NCBI GenBank assembly: GCA_003243425.1 | Contig: QFQP01000001.1 | Location: 186,001 to 250,000 of the forward strand | Reading direction: 5' to 3' | Length of the DNA: 64,000 nucleotides | DNA from: Archangium gephyra | GTDB taxonomy: Bacteria > Myxococcota > Myxococcia > Myxococcales > Myxococcaceae | In this document: positions 48,101 to 55,879 of the stretch, piece by piece | How the letters are laid out: each line of letters begins with the position of its first letter | Position numbering within the stretch: the stretch's first letter is position 1 | The notes under the pieces: generated by a model | The model's input: only the letters and a program-made list of their open reading frames with translations | What the model was told of the DNA's origin: nothing | Databases searched by the model: none | Program-made: the position numbers and the translations under genes

Positions 48101-48691
48101 TCGGGCGTGCGCTACGTCTACACCGCCGAGTCGACCAACTACGGCAGCACCTGGGGCACGCCGACGCTGGTGGTCACCGGCACGTCGGGCGAGTCGTACA
48201 GCACGTACCTCGTGTCACCCGACGCCATCGTCACCGGCGCGGGCAACGCGGCGTACTCCTTCGTGGCCAGCGTCACCGAGCTCAACCTCGCCTACTTCAA
48301 GGGCGACAACCTCTATGTGAGCGTCACCGGCACCGACATGGGCGCGTTCTCGAGCCACTTCTCGCGCTTCGTGCTCGATCGCGACAGCGTGCTCGAGGGC
48401 TCCATCGACGCGTTCTCGAATGGTGATGGGCAGTATCTCGCGTACACCACCGAGGAGCCGGGCGGCGGCCAGCACCGGCTCAAGCTCGCCTACTGCCCGA
48501 CCGAGTGTCACCGGCCGTTCAATTGGCGGCGCACCATCCTCGAGACGTACGCGAGCGCGAACGCGTGGTCGCCGACGGTCGCGGTGGCGCAGTCGAGCAC
48601 GCCGATCTTCTACGTGGCGTACCAGTACTCCACGGGCTCGACGTACGAGCTGCGCGTGGCGCGTGGTGGCGTGAATCGGCTCGCGCGCTGA
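44906..48691 (+). CDS. Giant surface-protein gene, fragment 3 (Ig/FN3 and BNR propeller)
   Basis: A frame of 1261 residues that begins mid-domain (MRFRDRAGNSTIVPATVTVD), so its GTG is not a true start. Further Ig-like domains are followed by a fibronectin-III-like domain (VPRFYSVDFDNRGARLFWDPVTDASGILRYELWC). From about residue 430 come repeated BNR/Asp-box motifs: SNDRGLTW, STNSGTSW, SRDEGVNF, TSNGGVSW and STNYGSTW. Asp boxes mark six-bladed sialidase-type propellers. A second FN3-like stretch (LSWTPVSGIDRYQV) is embedded. No sialidase catalytic Arg triad was identified by eye, so enzymatic activity is not claimed. Confidence 0.82.
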   Translation: MRFRDRAGNSTIVPATVTVDSTPPSGTIDVTGTLADGVTTSRALTATTDVRVGLRVSGATEYFLGTGSLTTCPSSGYTAMPPNGEVLTTVAGGAEGVRELRGCFRDAAGNVFGGAVSGGWAPSTSITFDGTAPTGCVVTATGRRRDGSPSTVNGKTAATKIPVTISGCGGAPVDMAIVAGLVTCNAGASLQWQRYSGTVDFTLPNQDGLTAINACVRDQALNVGSMTGTSMTLDTQAPTGAVIAIDSPQANGFTNVTAPVITGSADDATSWGLSESSRGPFTSLAYSATPSTTTYTFSSPGRKRLFAQFVDDVGNASAPVEASVTVDTTAPAVPRFYSVDFDNRGARLFWDPVTDASGILRYELWCGVSSAAAKCAEVDGTRSDGWVLNLPNRRDQVFAVRAVDSATNASPLSTTIAGAVGFRRIAVPFNSAYSVQPFDIATRGDDIYVTYSERDANWTNATGNLKIAVSNDRGLTWRFNPLDDGFGGERQVGRIGFVDDAVIVTTAGTPADVATSEVKVYRSTNSGTSWAQVTNASLATDANFAAAGTGLGLITNGARVGVYYRNNASADLRIAYSNASGASVTLASAAYYTLPSSSVTQLKSCGGNYSLVHAWKNGSTLQALTHYFFNQNTANVAGGEASLSTVLSGSGAGNTFSSYDLACVSLPEATQSYLVYTASPNALYFRRKLAASTGFLSAVSLATDADLSQAPRVWAGSRNVYALYRNTSNELMLLESRDEGVNFSAADRTRLARGASDGIAAVLAGENSEDVAVAFTDATGTSLTLMVPALPSVRSVGEPGLTTSRLSWTPVSGIDRYQVAQGASLLSPFTDFNYASVVSYDVPSAATPQYFSIRAIDAQGMPGNDGNVWHAQPSTVSTVLTGATSTTGVLSSSAGIVAYNQNALLLPPWGLKASGTYDLTVYRTSNGGVSWSPYSWVTSTTTAARALVGFGNRAFLFYRLSSLAGVRARFFSDLTGTVASEVVVDNTLSADFISARADVNNSRVLVAYVNAATDVIRSAYTTDGTTYTLGTSFAVPTAGANTTIDGLEVVKLDGARALLTWRQTTSGVRYVYTAESTNYGSTWGTPTLVVTGTSGESYSTYLVSPDAIVTGAGNAAYSFVASVTELNLAYFKGDNLYVSVTGTDMGAFSSHFSRFVLDRDSVLEGSIDAFSNGDGQYLAYTTEEPGGGQHRLKLAYCPTECHRPFNWRRTILETYASANAWSPTVAVAQSSTPIFYVAYQYSTGSTYELRVARGGVNRLAR

Positions 48692-48692
48692 G

Positions 48693-50282
48693 TCACGGCG
48701 CGGAGAGCCCGCCGCATTCGAAGAACTCGGTGTCGGCGGGATCTCGCTGAAAGCCTGCGGCGAGATTGCCGGGTTCTCGCAGGCGCAGGCTCTCGTAGGG
48801 GCACAACGCGCACGGCAACTCGTAGCAATCGAAGTTGCCATCGCCGAGCTTCAGTTCATCGCCCGACTTCAGCGTGAAGGTGCGCGAGTTCCACGCCGGC
48901 GCCGCGGGCAGCGCGAAGGTCAGTCGCGGGAGCGGCGCTTCAACGAAGGCCCAGCCGATGATCGCCGCACTCACCACGCCGAAGAGCAGCGTTCGCGTAC
49001 GTAGCAACATCGCCAGCGTGCCTGCTCCAGCGCCCCACAGCGTGAGCTGCGCGAAACGAAGCTCGGGGCTCACCACGAACCACAGCGCCAGTGCCGCGCC
49101 CATGCCGAGGCTGAAGCGGAGCAACGCACGGTCACGTCGAAGCAGTGACGCGACGAGCCCCGTCAGCCAGAGCACGGCCGGAATCAGAAAGGTGCGGTTG
49201 TCGACCCAGGTGCGCTCCAGCCAGAACAGCGGCCAGTCACCGCGCAACACACCGGAGCGGTCGTAGAGCACCAGCGCGTGATGCTGCGCCGAGCTGACGT
49301 TGAGGTACGCACGCGCGACTTCTTCCGGCACGCGCCACGTCACGGGAAGCCCGAAGGCCGGTGTGGGGTAGAGCGGATAGCCGGTGCTGATGAGCCCGTT
49401 CACGAGCCACGGAATGATCAACGACACGCTGACCAGCATCGTGATCACGACAGCGCGCGGTTGACGCCGAAGGGCGAAGACCATGAAACCCCACACCACG
49501 ACCGCCTGGTACGCGCCCGCGAGCTTCAGGGTCGCGAAGGCGACGGCCACGAACGCCGCCAGCATCGCTTCGTTGCGCTCGACTTCGCGCGTGCACGCTT
49601 CGATGAACCACAGCGTCAACGCGGTCTGTACGCACGCGAGCCCGATGTCGGCGACCGGGCTCGACAGCTGACCCGAGAGCGCCACGTCGAACAGCGGGCC
49701 GAGCAGCACGATGCCCACTGCCTCGGACACATTCGGCTTCCGCCACTTCGCGACCGCCAGAATTCCCGGCGCACAGGCGAGGGTGAGCAACGCCACGTTG
49801 GCGACGAGCCATGGCTGCTCGTGAACTGGCCCCACGGCCCACGCTGCGACCCACGCGAAGTATGCGTGATTGGCCCCGAGACACGGGTGCAGATTTCCCA
49901 GCCCGGGCACCGCCGCGAAGTCGCGCAGCCACAGCGTGGACTGAATGAAATAGAGCCCGTTGTCCCGCGCGAACACCGGCGCCAGCGCGGCGAACGAGAG
50001 CGCCACCACCGGCAACAGGAGCAGCGCTGCGTGACGCGGCCGACGTTCAAACGCGTACTTCCAACCGAACGCGCCGAGCACCGCCATCGCCGGGCCGAAC
50101 CAGTGACCGAGCGGAAAGAACACGTGCGCGAGTTCGGCGGCGACGAGGAACACCGCGAAACCGCACCAACCCATCGCGACCCACGACGCCTTCACGCGCG
50201 CCACGCGAGTCACCATTGCGCCCAGCCCGATCAGCGTCGCGAGCTGCACCAGCGAAAAGCTGACGACGATGCACAGGCCCAT
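48693..50282 (-). CDS. Polytopic membrane protein, LIC_10190-like / glycosyltransferase-type
   Basis: A 529-residue protein with about 12 membrane segments, starting at ATG 50282, which overlaps the TGA of the UbiA gene (TGATG). Features such as YFIQSTLWLRDFAAVPGLGNLHPCLGANHAYFAW and VNGLISTGYPLYPTPAFGLPVTWRVPEEVA resemble the uncharacterised LIC_10190-type membrane proteins and, more loosely, GT-C glycosyltransferases. No clear DD/ED motif of active GT-C enzymes is seen in the first loop. The C-terminal soluble part has six Cys (CYELPCALCPYE...). Coupling to menB and the UbiA gene suggests a role in quinone or lipid metabolism, but this is inference. Confidence 0.75.
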   Translation of the reverse strand: MGLCIVVSFSLVQLATLIGLGAMVTRVARVKASWVAMGWCGFAVFLVAAELAHVFFPLGHWFGPAMAVLGAFGWKYAFERRPRHAALLLLPVVALSFAALAPVFARDNGLYFIQSTLWLRDFAAVPGLGNLHPCLGANHAYFAWVAAWAVGPVHEQPWLVANVALLTLACAPGILAVAKWRKPNVSEAVGIVLLGPLFDVALSGQLSSPVADIGLACVQTALTLWFIEACTREVERNEAMLAAFVAVAFATLKLAGAYQAVVVWGFMVFALRRQPRAVVITMLVSVSLIIPWLVNGLISTGYPLYPTPAFGLPVTWRVPEEVARAYLNVSSAQHHALVLYDRSGVLRGDWPLFWLERTWVDNRTFLIPAVLWLTGLVASLLRRDRALLRFSLGMGAALALWFVVSPELRFAQLTLWGAGAGTLAMLLRTRTLLFGVVSAAIIGWAFVEAPLPRLTFALPAAPAWNSRTFTLKSGDELKLGDGNFDCYELPCALCPYESLRLREPGNLAAGFQRDPADTEFFECGGLSAP

Positions 50283-51709
50283 CACGCGCTCAACTTCGCG
50301 GCGACGCTCGCAGCGAGAAGCACCTCGGCGAGCAACGTCGCGGCGATGACGGCGCGTGTTTCATTCTTCACGAAGATCAGTGCCGTCGGAGCCGCGAGGG
50401 CGACCGCGATCAACGCCAGCTGACCGGACCACACGCTCACCAGCACCAGACTCAGTGTGAGCCCGGCCGCTGCGATTCGGCGCAACGTGAGCCGCGAAAC
50501 ACCGCGCTTCTCGCCGACCACGAACGCGGTCTTCACACCGGCCTGCGCGTCGGCCTCGACGTCTTTGAGGTCTTTGAACACCAGCGCGATGGGCGTGCCG
50601 ATCGTCACCAACAACGCGATCCACAACGACTGCGTCGACGGCTGCTGATCAGTTGCAGCGACGAGCCCAGCGAAGAAGCACAGCCCGCCGAGAAAGCCTT
50701 CCGTCTTGTACGAGAGCGGGAACACGCACTTCAGGCGCAGAGGATCTGCGTGATACGCGAAAGACACCACCGCGAAGCCGACGAGTGCGAGCCCGAGCTC
50801 CACACGCGTGGCGAGCACGTGAGCGACGAACACCAGCGGCACCAGCGCGAGCCACTCGGCAGCGTTCTCATCGAGCGTCGTCGTACGGCCCGCGGCTTCG
50901 TCTTCCCGCCGGTCGTACCAGTCGTTCGCGAGCGTAAAGCCGATGCCCAACAGCGCCACCATCACCGCGGCGAGCGTCGCCGGACCATCGAACACGCCGC
51001 GCTGCGCAGCTCCGAGCGCGACGAACAACATCGGCAGCAACACCTGCGGCACGCGGGTGACGACGCGCTTCCACTGACCAAGCAGCGTGACGACGCCGAA
51101 CATCGCAGCGACACCGAACAGCGCGTTTCGCCAATCACTCGGCGCCATCGCCGTGCGCGCACTCAGCCACTGTGAGCCGGCGGGAATTCCCACGAGGAAG
51201 ATCAACACCAGCGCGTACGTGGTGACGGTCGTGGCGAACGTCCGCAGCACGCTCTTCGAGGCGCGCCACACCGCGAAGGTCATCAACGCGATGGTGAGCC
51301 ACAACGTCGTCGTCTCACCCGGAGGCAGCACCGAGTTCGGCCCCGACAGCAGCCACGGAAACGAGCTCGGCGCGTACTCGTACGCGAACTTCCCGCGGCC
51401 CAGCACCAGCGTGTCGATGATCGGCGGCAGGCACCCGAGCGCGAGCCCCATGCCGACCTGATTCATCGCCTGCTTCCACTGCAGCCGTCCCAACACCACC
51501 AGCACCGCCGACAGCGTCACCGACATCGTCAAATAGAAGGTGACGATGTGCGCGAACCACGGAAACGCCGGGCGCCGCAGCGGTACGTCACCCAGCGAGA
51601 GGTAGCGCTCGAGCAGCATGCGCATCAACGCGATCCACACCGGCGTGGCGATGGCGAGCGCCAGCGTCCACTTGCGGCGATCGGCTGCGCGAAAGAGCCG
51701 CTCGAGCAT
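50282..51709 (-). CDS. UbiA-family prenyltransferase with an extra N-terminal membrane domain
   Basis: A 475-residue integral membrane protein. The C-terminal half has both Asp-rich motifs of UbiA enzymes: NDWYDRRED (Asn262, Asp263, Asp266, Asp270) and DLKDVEAD (Asp380, Asp383, Asp387). These bind the Mg-prenyl diphosphate. Normal UbiA/MenA proteins have about 290-310 residues; here about 220 residues with five or six membrane segments precede the domain. It lies nine bases downstream of menB, so a MenA-like step (prenylation of dihydroxynaphthoate) is the leading hypothesis, though UbiA members also act in heme, chlorophyll and lipid pathways. Confidence 0.85.
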   Translation of the reverse strand: MLERLFRAADRRKWTLALAIATPVWIALMRMLLERYLSLGDVPLRRPAFPWFAHIVTFYLTMSVTLSAVLVVLGRLQWKQAMNQVGMGLALGCLPPIIDTLVLGRGKFAYEYAPSSFPWLLSGPNSVLPPGETTTLWLTIALMTFAVWRASKSVLRTFATTVTTYALVLIFLVGIPAGSQWLSARTAMAPSDWRNALFGVAAMFGVVTLLGQWKRVVTRVPQVLLPMLFVALGAAQRGVFDGPATLAAVMVALLGIGFTLANDWYDRREDEAAGRTTTLDENAAEWLALVPLVFVAHVLATRVELGLALVGFAVVSFAYHADPLRLKCVFPLSYKTEGFLGGLCFFAGLVAATDQQPSTQSLWIALLVTIGTPIALVFKDLKDVEADAQAGVKTAFVVGEKRGVSRLTLRRIAAAGLTLSLVLVSVWSGQLALIAVALAAPTALIFVKNETRAVIAATLLAEVLLAASVAAKLSA

Positions 51710-51718
51710 TCGACTCTC

Positions 51719-52612
51719 TCAGTACGACCAGGGCGTCTTCTTGAAGTCGCGCTTGCGCTTGTTCACGAAGGCGTCGCGGCCTTCTTTCGCTTCGTCGGTG
51801 CCGTAGGCGAGGCGCGTCGCTTCACCGGCGAACAGCTGCTGACCGACCATGCCGTCGTCGGGGAGGTTCATGCCGTACTTCAACATCTTGATGGCGGTCG
51901 GAGACTTGGTGTTGATCTCCGCGGCCCACTCGAGCGCGAACTCTTCGAGCTGCTCGTGCGGCACTACCGCGTTCACCATGCCCATCGCCGCGGCCTGTTC
52001 CGCCGAGTGATTCGCGCCGACGAAGAAGATCTCACGCGCCTTCTTCTGCCCGACCTGACGCGCGAGCAACGCGCTGCCGTAGCCCGAATCGAACGACGCC
52101 ACGTCGGCATCGGTCTGCTTGAAGATCGCGTGCTCCTTCGACGCGATGGTCATGTCGCAGACCACGTGCAGCGAGTGACCACCACCGACCGCCCAACCCG
52201 GCACCACGGCGATGACGGCCTTGGGCATGAAGCGAATCTGCCGCTGCACTTCGAGAATGTGCAGACGCCCCAGGCCAGCTGGATCGAGGTCTTTGTCTTC
52301 TTCGGTGTACTGGTAGCCGTCCTTGCCGCGAATGCGCTGATCGCCACCGCTGCAGAACGCCCAGCCTCCGTCTTTCGGTGACGGACCGTTGCCGGTGAGC
52401 AGCACCACGCCGACGTCGGTCATGAAGCGCGTGGCTTCGAAGGCCTTGAAGAGTTCGTCGACGGTGCGCGGTCGGAACGCGTTGCGAACCTCCGGGCGGT
52501 TGAACGCGATGCGCACGGTGCCGTGATCCACCGAGCGGTGGAACGTGAGGTCTTTGAACTTGAAGCCTTCGACGGGGCGCCAGCGGGCAGGGTTGAAGAG
52601 CTTGGAAACCAT
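51719..52612 (-). CDS. menB: 1,4-dihydroxy-2-naphthoyl-CoA synthase MenB
   Basis: A 297-residue crotonase-fold enzyme closing the second ring in menaquinone synthesis (o-succinylbenzoyl-CoA to DHNA-CoA). It matches MenB closely: RIAFNRPEVRNAFRPRTVDEL, FCSGGDQRIRG, VVPGWAVGGGHSLHVVCDMTIAS, DVASFDSGYGSALLARQVGQKKAREIFF and the C-terminal EGRDAFVNKRKRDF. The start ATG 52612 (MVSKLFNPARWRP) is chosen by similarity in length; a 23-codon upstream extension would overlap the divergent gene's leader. First gene of the menB-ubiA-membrane protein operon. Confidence 0.94.
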   Translation of the reverse strand: MVSKLFNPARWRPVEGFKFKDLTFHRSVDHGTVRIAFNRPEVRNAFRPRTVDELFKAFEATRFMTDVGVVLLTGNGPSPKDGGWAFCSGGDQRIRGKDGYQYTEEDKDLDPAGLGRLHILEVQRQIRFMPKAVIAVVPGWAVGGGHSLHVVCDMTIASKEHAIFKQTDADVASFDSGYGSALLARQVGQKKAREIFFVGANHSAEQAAAMGMVNAVVPHEQLEEFALEWAAEINTKSPTAIKMLKYGMNLPDDGMVGQQLFAGEATRLAYGTDEAKEGRDAFVNKRKRDFKKTPWSY

Positions 52613-52675
52613 GAGGTGTCGCTTAGTCGAAGTCGCGTCGCGGCGGTTGTCGACCTTCATGTCAGGGTCGTTCGC

Positions 52676-53863
52676 ATGCACGTGCTGATGCTGCTGGCGG
52701 CGCTCTCGACCTCGGCCGAAGTCACCATCGATCCATCGTCACTCAGCGAGCCGCCGTCACAGGTCGAAGTGGCGCTGTTCGCGGGCAACACGCGCGTGAA
52801 GAGCTTCTCGACGTCGACCACGTTCACGCTCGAGCCGGGCGCGTATCGGGTGACGACCGGTGGTCACCAGCTCGGTCGCTTCAAGGTGAACGACGCGGTG
52901 AGTGACGTCACGAGCGCGCTCACGTCGTCGCTCGGTTTCGACCTCGGCAAGCTCACGAAGGTGAACGTCGACGCGTCTCCACTCGCGAGTGGCGCGAAGT
53001 TGCTGGTGCGCGTCGACGATGCGATCGAGCTGACGAAGCCGGTGACGGTGTTCGTTCCACACGGTGACTTTCGCGTCGGCGCCTATGGCTCGTTCACGGT
53101 GGGCGCTGATGGCGTGAAGTCGAAGTCACTCGTGGTGACCCCGCGCGGCATCACCTTCGATACGTCGAAGTACACGCGCGTCGATTTCGCCGTCGGCGAT
53201 CTCTCGAGCGGCGGCGCGAAGCAGGTGTTCACGGTGAAAGACGTCGTGCGCTTCGAAGACGACGCCACCGTGTTCTTCGCCGACGACAGTTACGAACTCA
53301 GCCGCCTCGGCAGGTTCACGACGAGGAAGGGCAAGGTCTCGGTCACCGGCGCGCTCGAGTGGGACGAAGGCACGCACGCACTTCGCGTCGACAAGAAGCT
53401 GCTCGACCGCGTGTCCCTCGACTTCACGGCGTTTCAGCGAGGCATGGGTTCGGCCGAACCACTGGTGCTTCTGGACGCTCAATCAACCGCTCCCAGCGCG
53501 CGGTTGATTGGGAGTGGTGCTGCGTATCTGCCGCGAGGCACCTACATCGTGTCCGCAGGCGAGGGCGGTGGGCCGCTGGGCACGTTCGCGACGTCGCCGG
53601 TGGCCAGCACCAGCGGCGGCGTGTCGTGGACCATCACGGCGGATCCCACCTTGCTGGTGTCACTCAAGCTGAGCAGCAAACGCGAATTCCACGTCGCGCC
53701 GTTCATGCGCTCGCGCAGCACCTGGCAACTCTCGCTGCCGAAGGGCCGCTACGTGCTCACGGCAGCCGACGGTCGAACGTTGACCGAACTCGCCGTCGAC
53801 CCGCCGCGCGCCACGCTGAACTCCGGCGATTCCGGTGTTTCTCTCGTGGTCGCGGCGCCGTGA
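52676..53863 (+). CDS. Secreted beta-rich protein
   Basis: A 395-residue protein starting at ATG 52676 with a short signal peptide (MHVLMLLAALSTSAEV). The mature protein seems to have several similar beta-sandwich units of about 80-90 residues, each with a VxVFxxxxxYxxxxxGxFTxxxxG-like stretch: VTVFVPHGDFRVGAYGSFTVG, ATVFFADDSYELSRLGRFTTR and GAAYLPRGTYIVSAGEGGGPLGTF. Family unknown; likely periplasmic or surface-located. It is divergent from menB and ends before a strong terminator. Confidence 0.78.
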   Translation: MHVLMLLAALSTSAEVTIDPSSLSEPPSQVEVALFAGNTRVKSFSTSTTFTLEPGAYRVTTGGHQLGRFKVNDAVSDVTSALTSSLGFDLGKLTKVNVDASPLASGAKLLVRVDDAIELTKPVTVFVPHGDFRVGAYGSFTVGADGVKSKSLVVTPRGITFDTSKYTRVDFAVGDLSSGGAKQVFTVKDVVRFEDDATVFFADDSYELSRLGRFTTRKGKVSVTGALEWDEGTHALRVDKKLLDRVSLDFTAFQRGMGSAEPLVLLDAQSTAPSARLIGSGAAYLPRGTYIVSAGEGGGPLGTFATSPVASTSGGVSWTITADPTLLVSLKLSSKREFHVAPFMRSRSTWQLSLPKGRYVLTAADGRTLTELAVDPPRATLNSGDSGVSLVVAAP

Positions 53864-54085
53864 AGACTCTCGCGTACCGTCGACCAGCGGTGAGCGCGCC
53901 AGCCTGCTTCCGCGACCGCTCGCACGCGTCGAACGCTGACACCGTGTGACTGGGCATCCAGCAGCTGCGCACGGCCGCGAAGGAGGTCGAGCGAACCGCC
54001 CAGGCCGGCGACACCGAAATTCGACAGACCAGCGTCTCGTTCACGGTTCGAGCAATTGCCCGTGCGCACACCCTGAAGAAGAGAC

Positions 54086-54142
54086 GACGGGGAGTGCGAC
54101 CGTCGCGAGCCGCACTCCCCGTCGGGCACTTCCCGGTTTTTT
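54086..54142. terminator. Strong, probably bidirectional terminator
   Basis: A perfect 13-bp inverted repeat, GACGGGGAGTGCG (54086-54098) with CGCACTCCCCGTC (54111-54123) around a 12-base loop. A second small hairpin (CGGG-cactt-CCCG) and a run of six T's (54137-54142) follow on the plus strand. It sits between the convergent gene ending at 53863 and the gene ending at 54162, so it can serve both; on the minus strand the T-richness after the stem is weaker. Confidence 0.75.
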
Positions 54143-54161
54143 GGTTTCCTTGGAAACTAAA

Positions 54162-54713
54162 TCAGTCGGCCAGGTTCTTGTTCGACGAACGGCTCGGCGC
54201 AGCGGTCTTCTTCGCCACCGGCGCGGTCTTCGCCGCAACCTTCGGCGCGGGCCTGGCGGCAGCGACCTTCTTCGCCACCGGCGCCGCTTCTTCCACGTCG
54301 TCCGCATCGGCGACCGCTTCGTCGGCGTCGACGTCGTCGACCATGCCCGTCTTCTCCTGGTCTTCGGCCGCCGCTTCCTTCTTCTCTTCAGCCGCCGGAG
54401 CCGCCGCGGGCGCCTTGGGGTTGAGCGACTTCAGCTCCATGTCGAACGAGTAGCCGCCCTTGGGCAGGTAGCCGTTGTTGCGCACCTTCACCGTGTAGAC
54501 GCCGGCCGCGAGCTCGAGCTCCTTGCCGATCTTCTGGCCACCCGACGCGGCCTCTTCGGTCGAGTACTCCATCGCCACTTCTTCACCCTTCGCGTCGAGC
54601 ACCACGAGCTCCGGGTAGAACTGCACCTTCTTCTTGGGCGCCTTGACGTGCACCTCGTACTTGCCCGCTTCGGTGATGGTCCACGTGTAGCTCTCACCGG
54701 CCTCGCTGTTCAC
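54162..54713 (-). CDS. C-terminal domain split from the GIDE-domain protein by TAG
   Basis: A 183-residue frame from GTG 54713. It is in the same frame as the upstream gene, separated only by TAG at 54732-54734 and six codons reading AKCSDT. The domain (ESYTWTITEAGKYEVHVKAPKKKVQFYPELVVLDAKGEEVA...GVYTVKVRNNGYLPKGGYSFDMEL) is a bacterial PPC-like beta-sandwich. It is followed by a charged, Ala/Pro/Lys-rich tail. It has no signal peptide, and no ribosome site precedes the GTG, so it would be hard to express or export alone. It is most simply the lost C-terminus of the neighbouring membrane protein. Confidence 0.65.
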   Translation of the reverse strand: MNSEAGESYTWTITEAGKYEVHVKAPKKKVQFYPELVVLDAKGEEVAMEYSTEEAASGGQKIGKELELAAGVYTVKVRNNGYLPKGGYSFDMELKSLNPKAPAAAPAAEEKKEAAAEDQEKTGMVDDVDADEAVADADDVEEAAPVAKKVAAARPAPKVAAKTAPVAKKTAAPSRSSNKNLAD

Positions 54714-54731
54714 GGTGTCGCTGCACTTTGC

Positions 54732-55520
54732 CTACGCGCCCGAGATGGCCGACTTGCAGTACGACGAACCGCCGCCGCTGGGCAGGCTCGGCCCGAACAG
54801 CATCAGGGGAATCGCCGCGACCGCCGCGATGCCACCGCCGATGAAGCTGAACTTCTTCTTCTTCTGAATGCTGCCGAGCAGACCGTCACGGCCCTTCGAC
54901 GACGCCATCAGGCTGCGCCAACCCGGCTTGACCAGCTTGCCGCTCTCGACCTTGCCGAGCACGAACAGCGAGCCCTCGACCGGCACGTACTTCTCGGTGG
55001 CCTTGAAGCCCGTGGTCCAGCCCTTGTCGCTGCCGATGACGGGAACGTCGTAGGCGTACTCACCGAACATGATGTGCGACGAACCGGAGTGACCGTTCAC
55101 TTCCTTCTTGAAGCCGTCCTTCATGTTGTCGAAGTCGGCGCCCTTGCTGAAGTCGACGTGGAACACGCCCGAGCCGTCGTCGAGGCCGACGATCGCGACG
55201 CCGGTGACCGTGGTCAGCGTCTCGCTGCCCTTCACCGTCTTGGTGCCGTCCTGGGTCGTCTCCGTCTTTTCGTACAGGCGCTCGATCTTCAGCTCGTACG
55301 CGAGGCAGGGCGTCTTGCTCGCAGGCGAGAAGAACGTCTCGGCGGGCGGCACGACCTTGCCTTCGGTCGACATCGCTCCCTTGGGATCATCGCTGACCGG
55401 GCTCTTGGCGAGATCGCCCGTGCCCTTGAAGGGCGCAGCGAGAATGCGCTTGCCCTTCATGTGCTGAAAGACGCCGAAACCGAGAACTGCAAGACCGATG
55501 AGAAGAACGATGATGCCCAT
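54732..55520 (-). CDS. GIDE-domain membrane protein (MUL1/MAPL-like fold), ends at TAG
   Basis: A 262-residue protein starting at ATG 55520 with an N-terminal membrane segment (MGIIVLLIGLAVLGFGVFQHM). Residues of about 28-215 look like the GIDE domain known from mitochondrial E3 ligase MUL1/MAPL and bacterial homologues: PCLAYELKIERLYEK, GVFHVDFSKGAD, and VPVEGSLFVLGKVESGKL near the end. A second membrane segment (FSFIGGGIAAVAAIPLMLFG) follows, then SYCKSAISGA and TAG. Bacterial members lack the RING domain and no ligase function is implied. Readthrough would give a 452-residue protein with the beta-sandwich domain of 54162-54713. Confidence 0.78.
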   Translation of the reverse strand: MGIIVLLIGLAVLGFGVFQHMKGKRILAAPFKGTGDLAKSPVSDDPKGAMSTEGKVVPPAETFFSPASKTPCLAYELKIERLYEKTETTQDGTKTVKGSETLTTVTGVAIVGLDDGSGVFHVDFSKGADFDNMKDGFKKEVNGHSGSSHIMFGEYAYDVPVIGSDKGWTTGFKATEKYVPVEGSLFVLGKVESGKLVKPGWRSLMASSKGRDGLLGSIQKKKKFSFIGGGIAAVAAIPLMLFGPSLPSGGGSSYCKSAISGA

Positions 55521-55639
55521 GTGTTCACTGCCCCCTTGAGTTGGTGTGGCTGACGAATCCACCGACTCGGGGAGGTTTGAAAAGTGGACGAATTCCCGTG
55601 CGGCTACGCGCGGTTAAGGCTTTGAGAAATTCGAAGGAA

Positions 55640-55879
55640 TTACTTCACCAGCGAACGCAGCAGCTGCCGCAGGGCCCAGGCCTCGAGATCTTCGACGGGG
55701 TCGAGCTCGGGGCCGAAGCGCTCGAGCAGCGTGCGCAGCTGGAGTTGAACGTCTTCCGGTCGCTCATGGATGGCGTCGGCGGCCGTGGCGACTGAGATCC
55801 ACCGTGAAGGCGCGGGCAGCACGTCGGGGAACAGCGCATCGCGGGTCAGCGTGGTCACGGGTTCGTCCTCGTCGTTCAT
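55640..55879 (-). CDS. Small hypothetical protein coupled to rnk
   Basis: A 79-residue acidic protein (MNDEDEPVTTLTRDALFPDVLPAPSRWISVATAADAI...). Its ATG at 55879 overlaps the stop of the rnk-like gene as ATGA, so translation is coupled. The sequence is largely helical (IHERPEDVQLQLRTLLERFG...LEAWALRQLLRSL). No family recognised. Its position suggests it works with, or is made alongside, the RNA polymerase-binding Rnk homologue. Confidence 0.7.
   Translation of the reverse strand: MNDEDEPVTTLTRDALFPDVLPAPSRWISVATAADAIHERPEDVQLQLRTLLERFGPELDPVEDLEAWALRQLLRSLVK

Noticed and set aside
53864..54085. Possible gene remnant (helical frame IQQLRTAAKEVERTAQAGDTE, around 53955-54020)
   Set aside because: The composition looks protein-like over some 40 codons, but it is preceded at once by a stop, has no start or ribosome site, and matches no family I know.
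53946..55553. A 535-codon plus-strand frame
   Set aside because: It is antisense to the GIDE gene and its C-terminal fragment, is Arg/His/Leu-rich throughout, and crosses the terminator hairpin.
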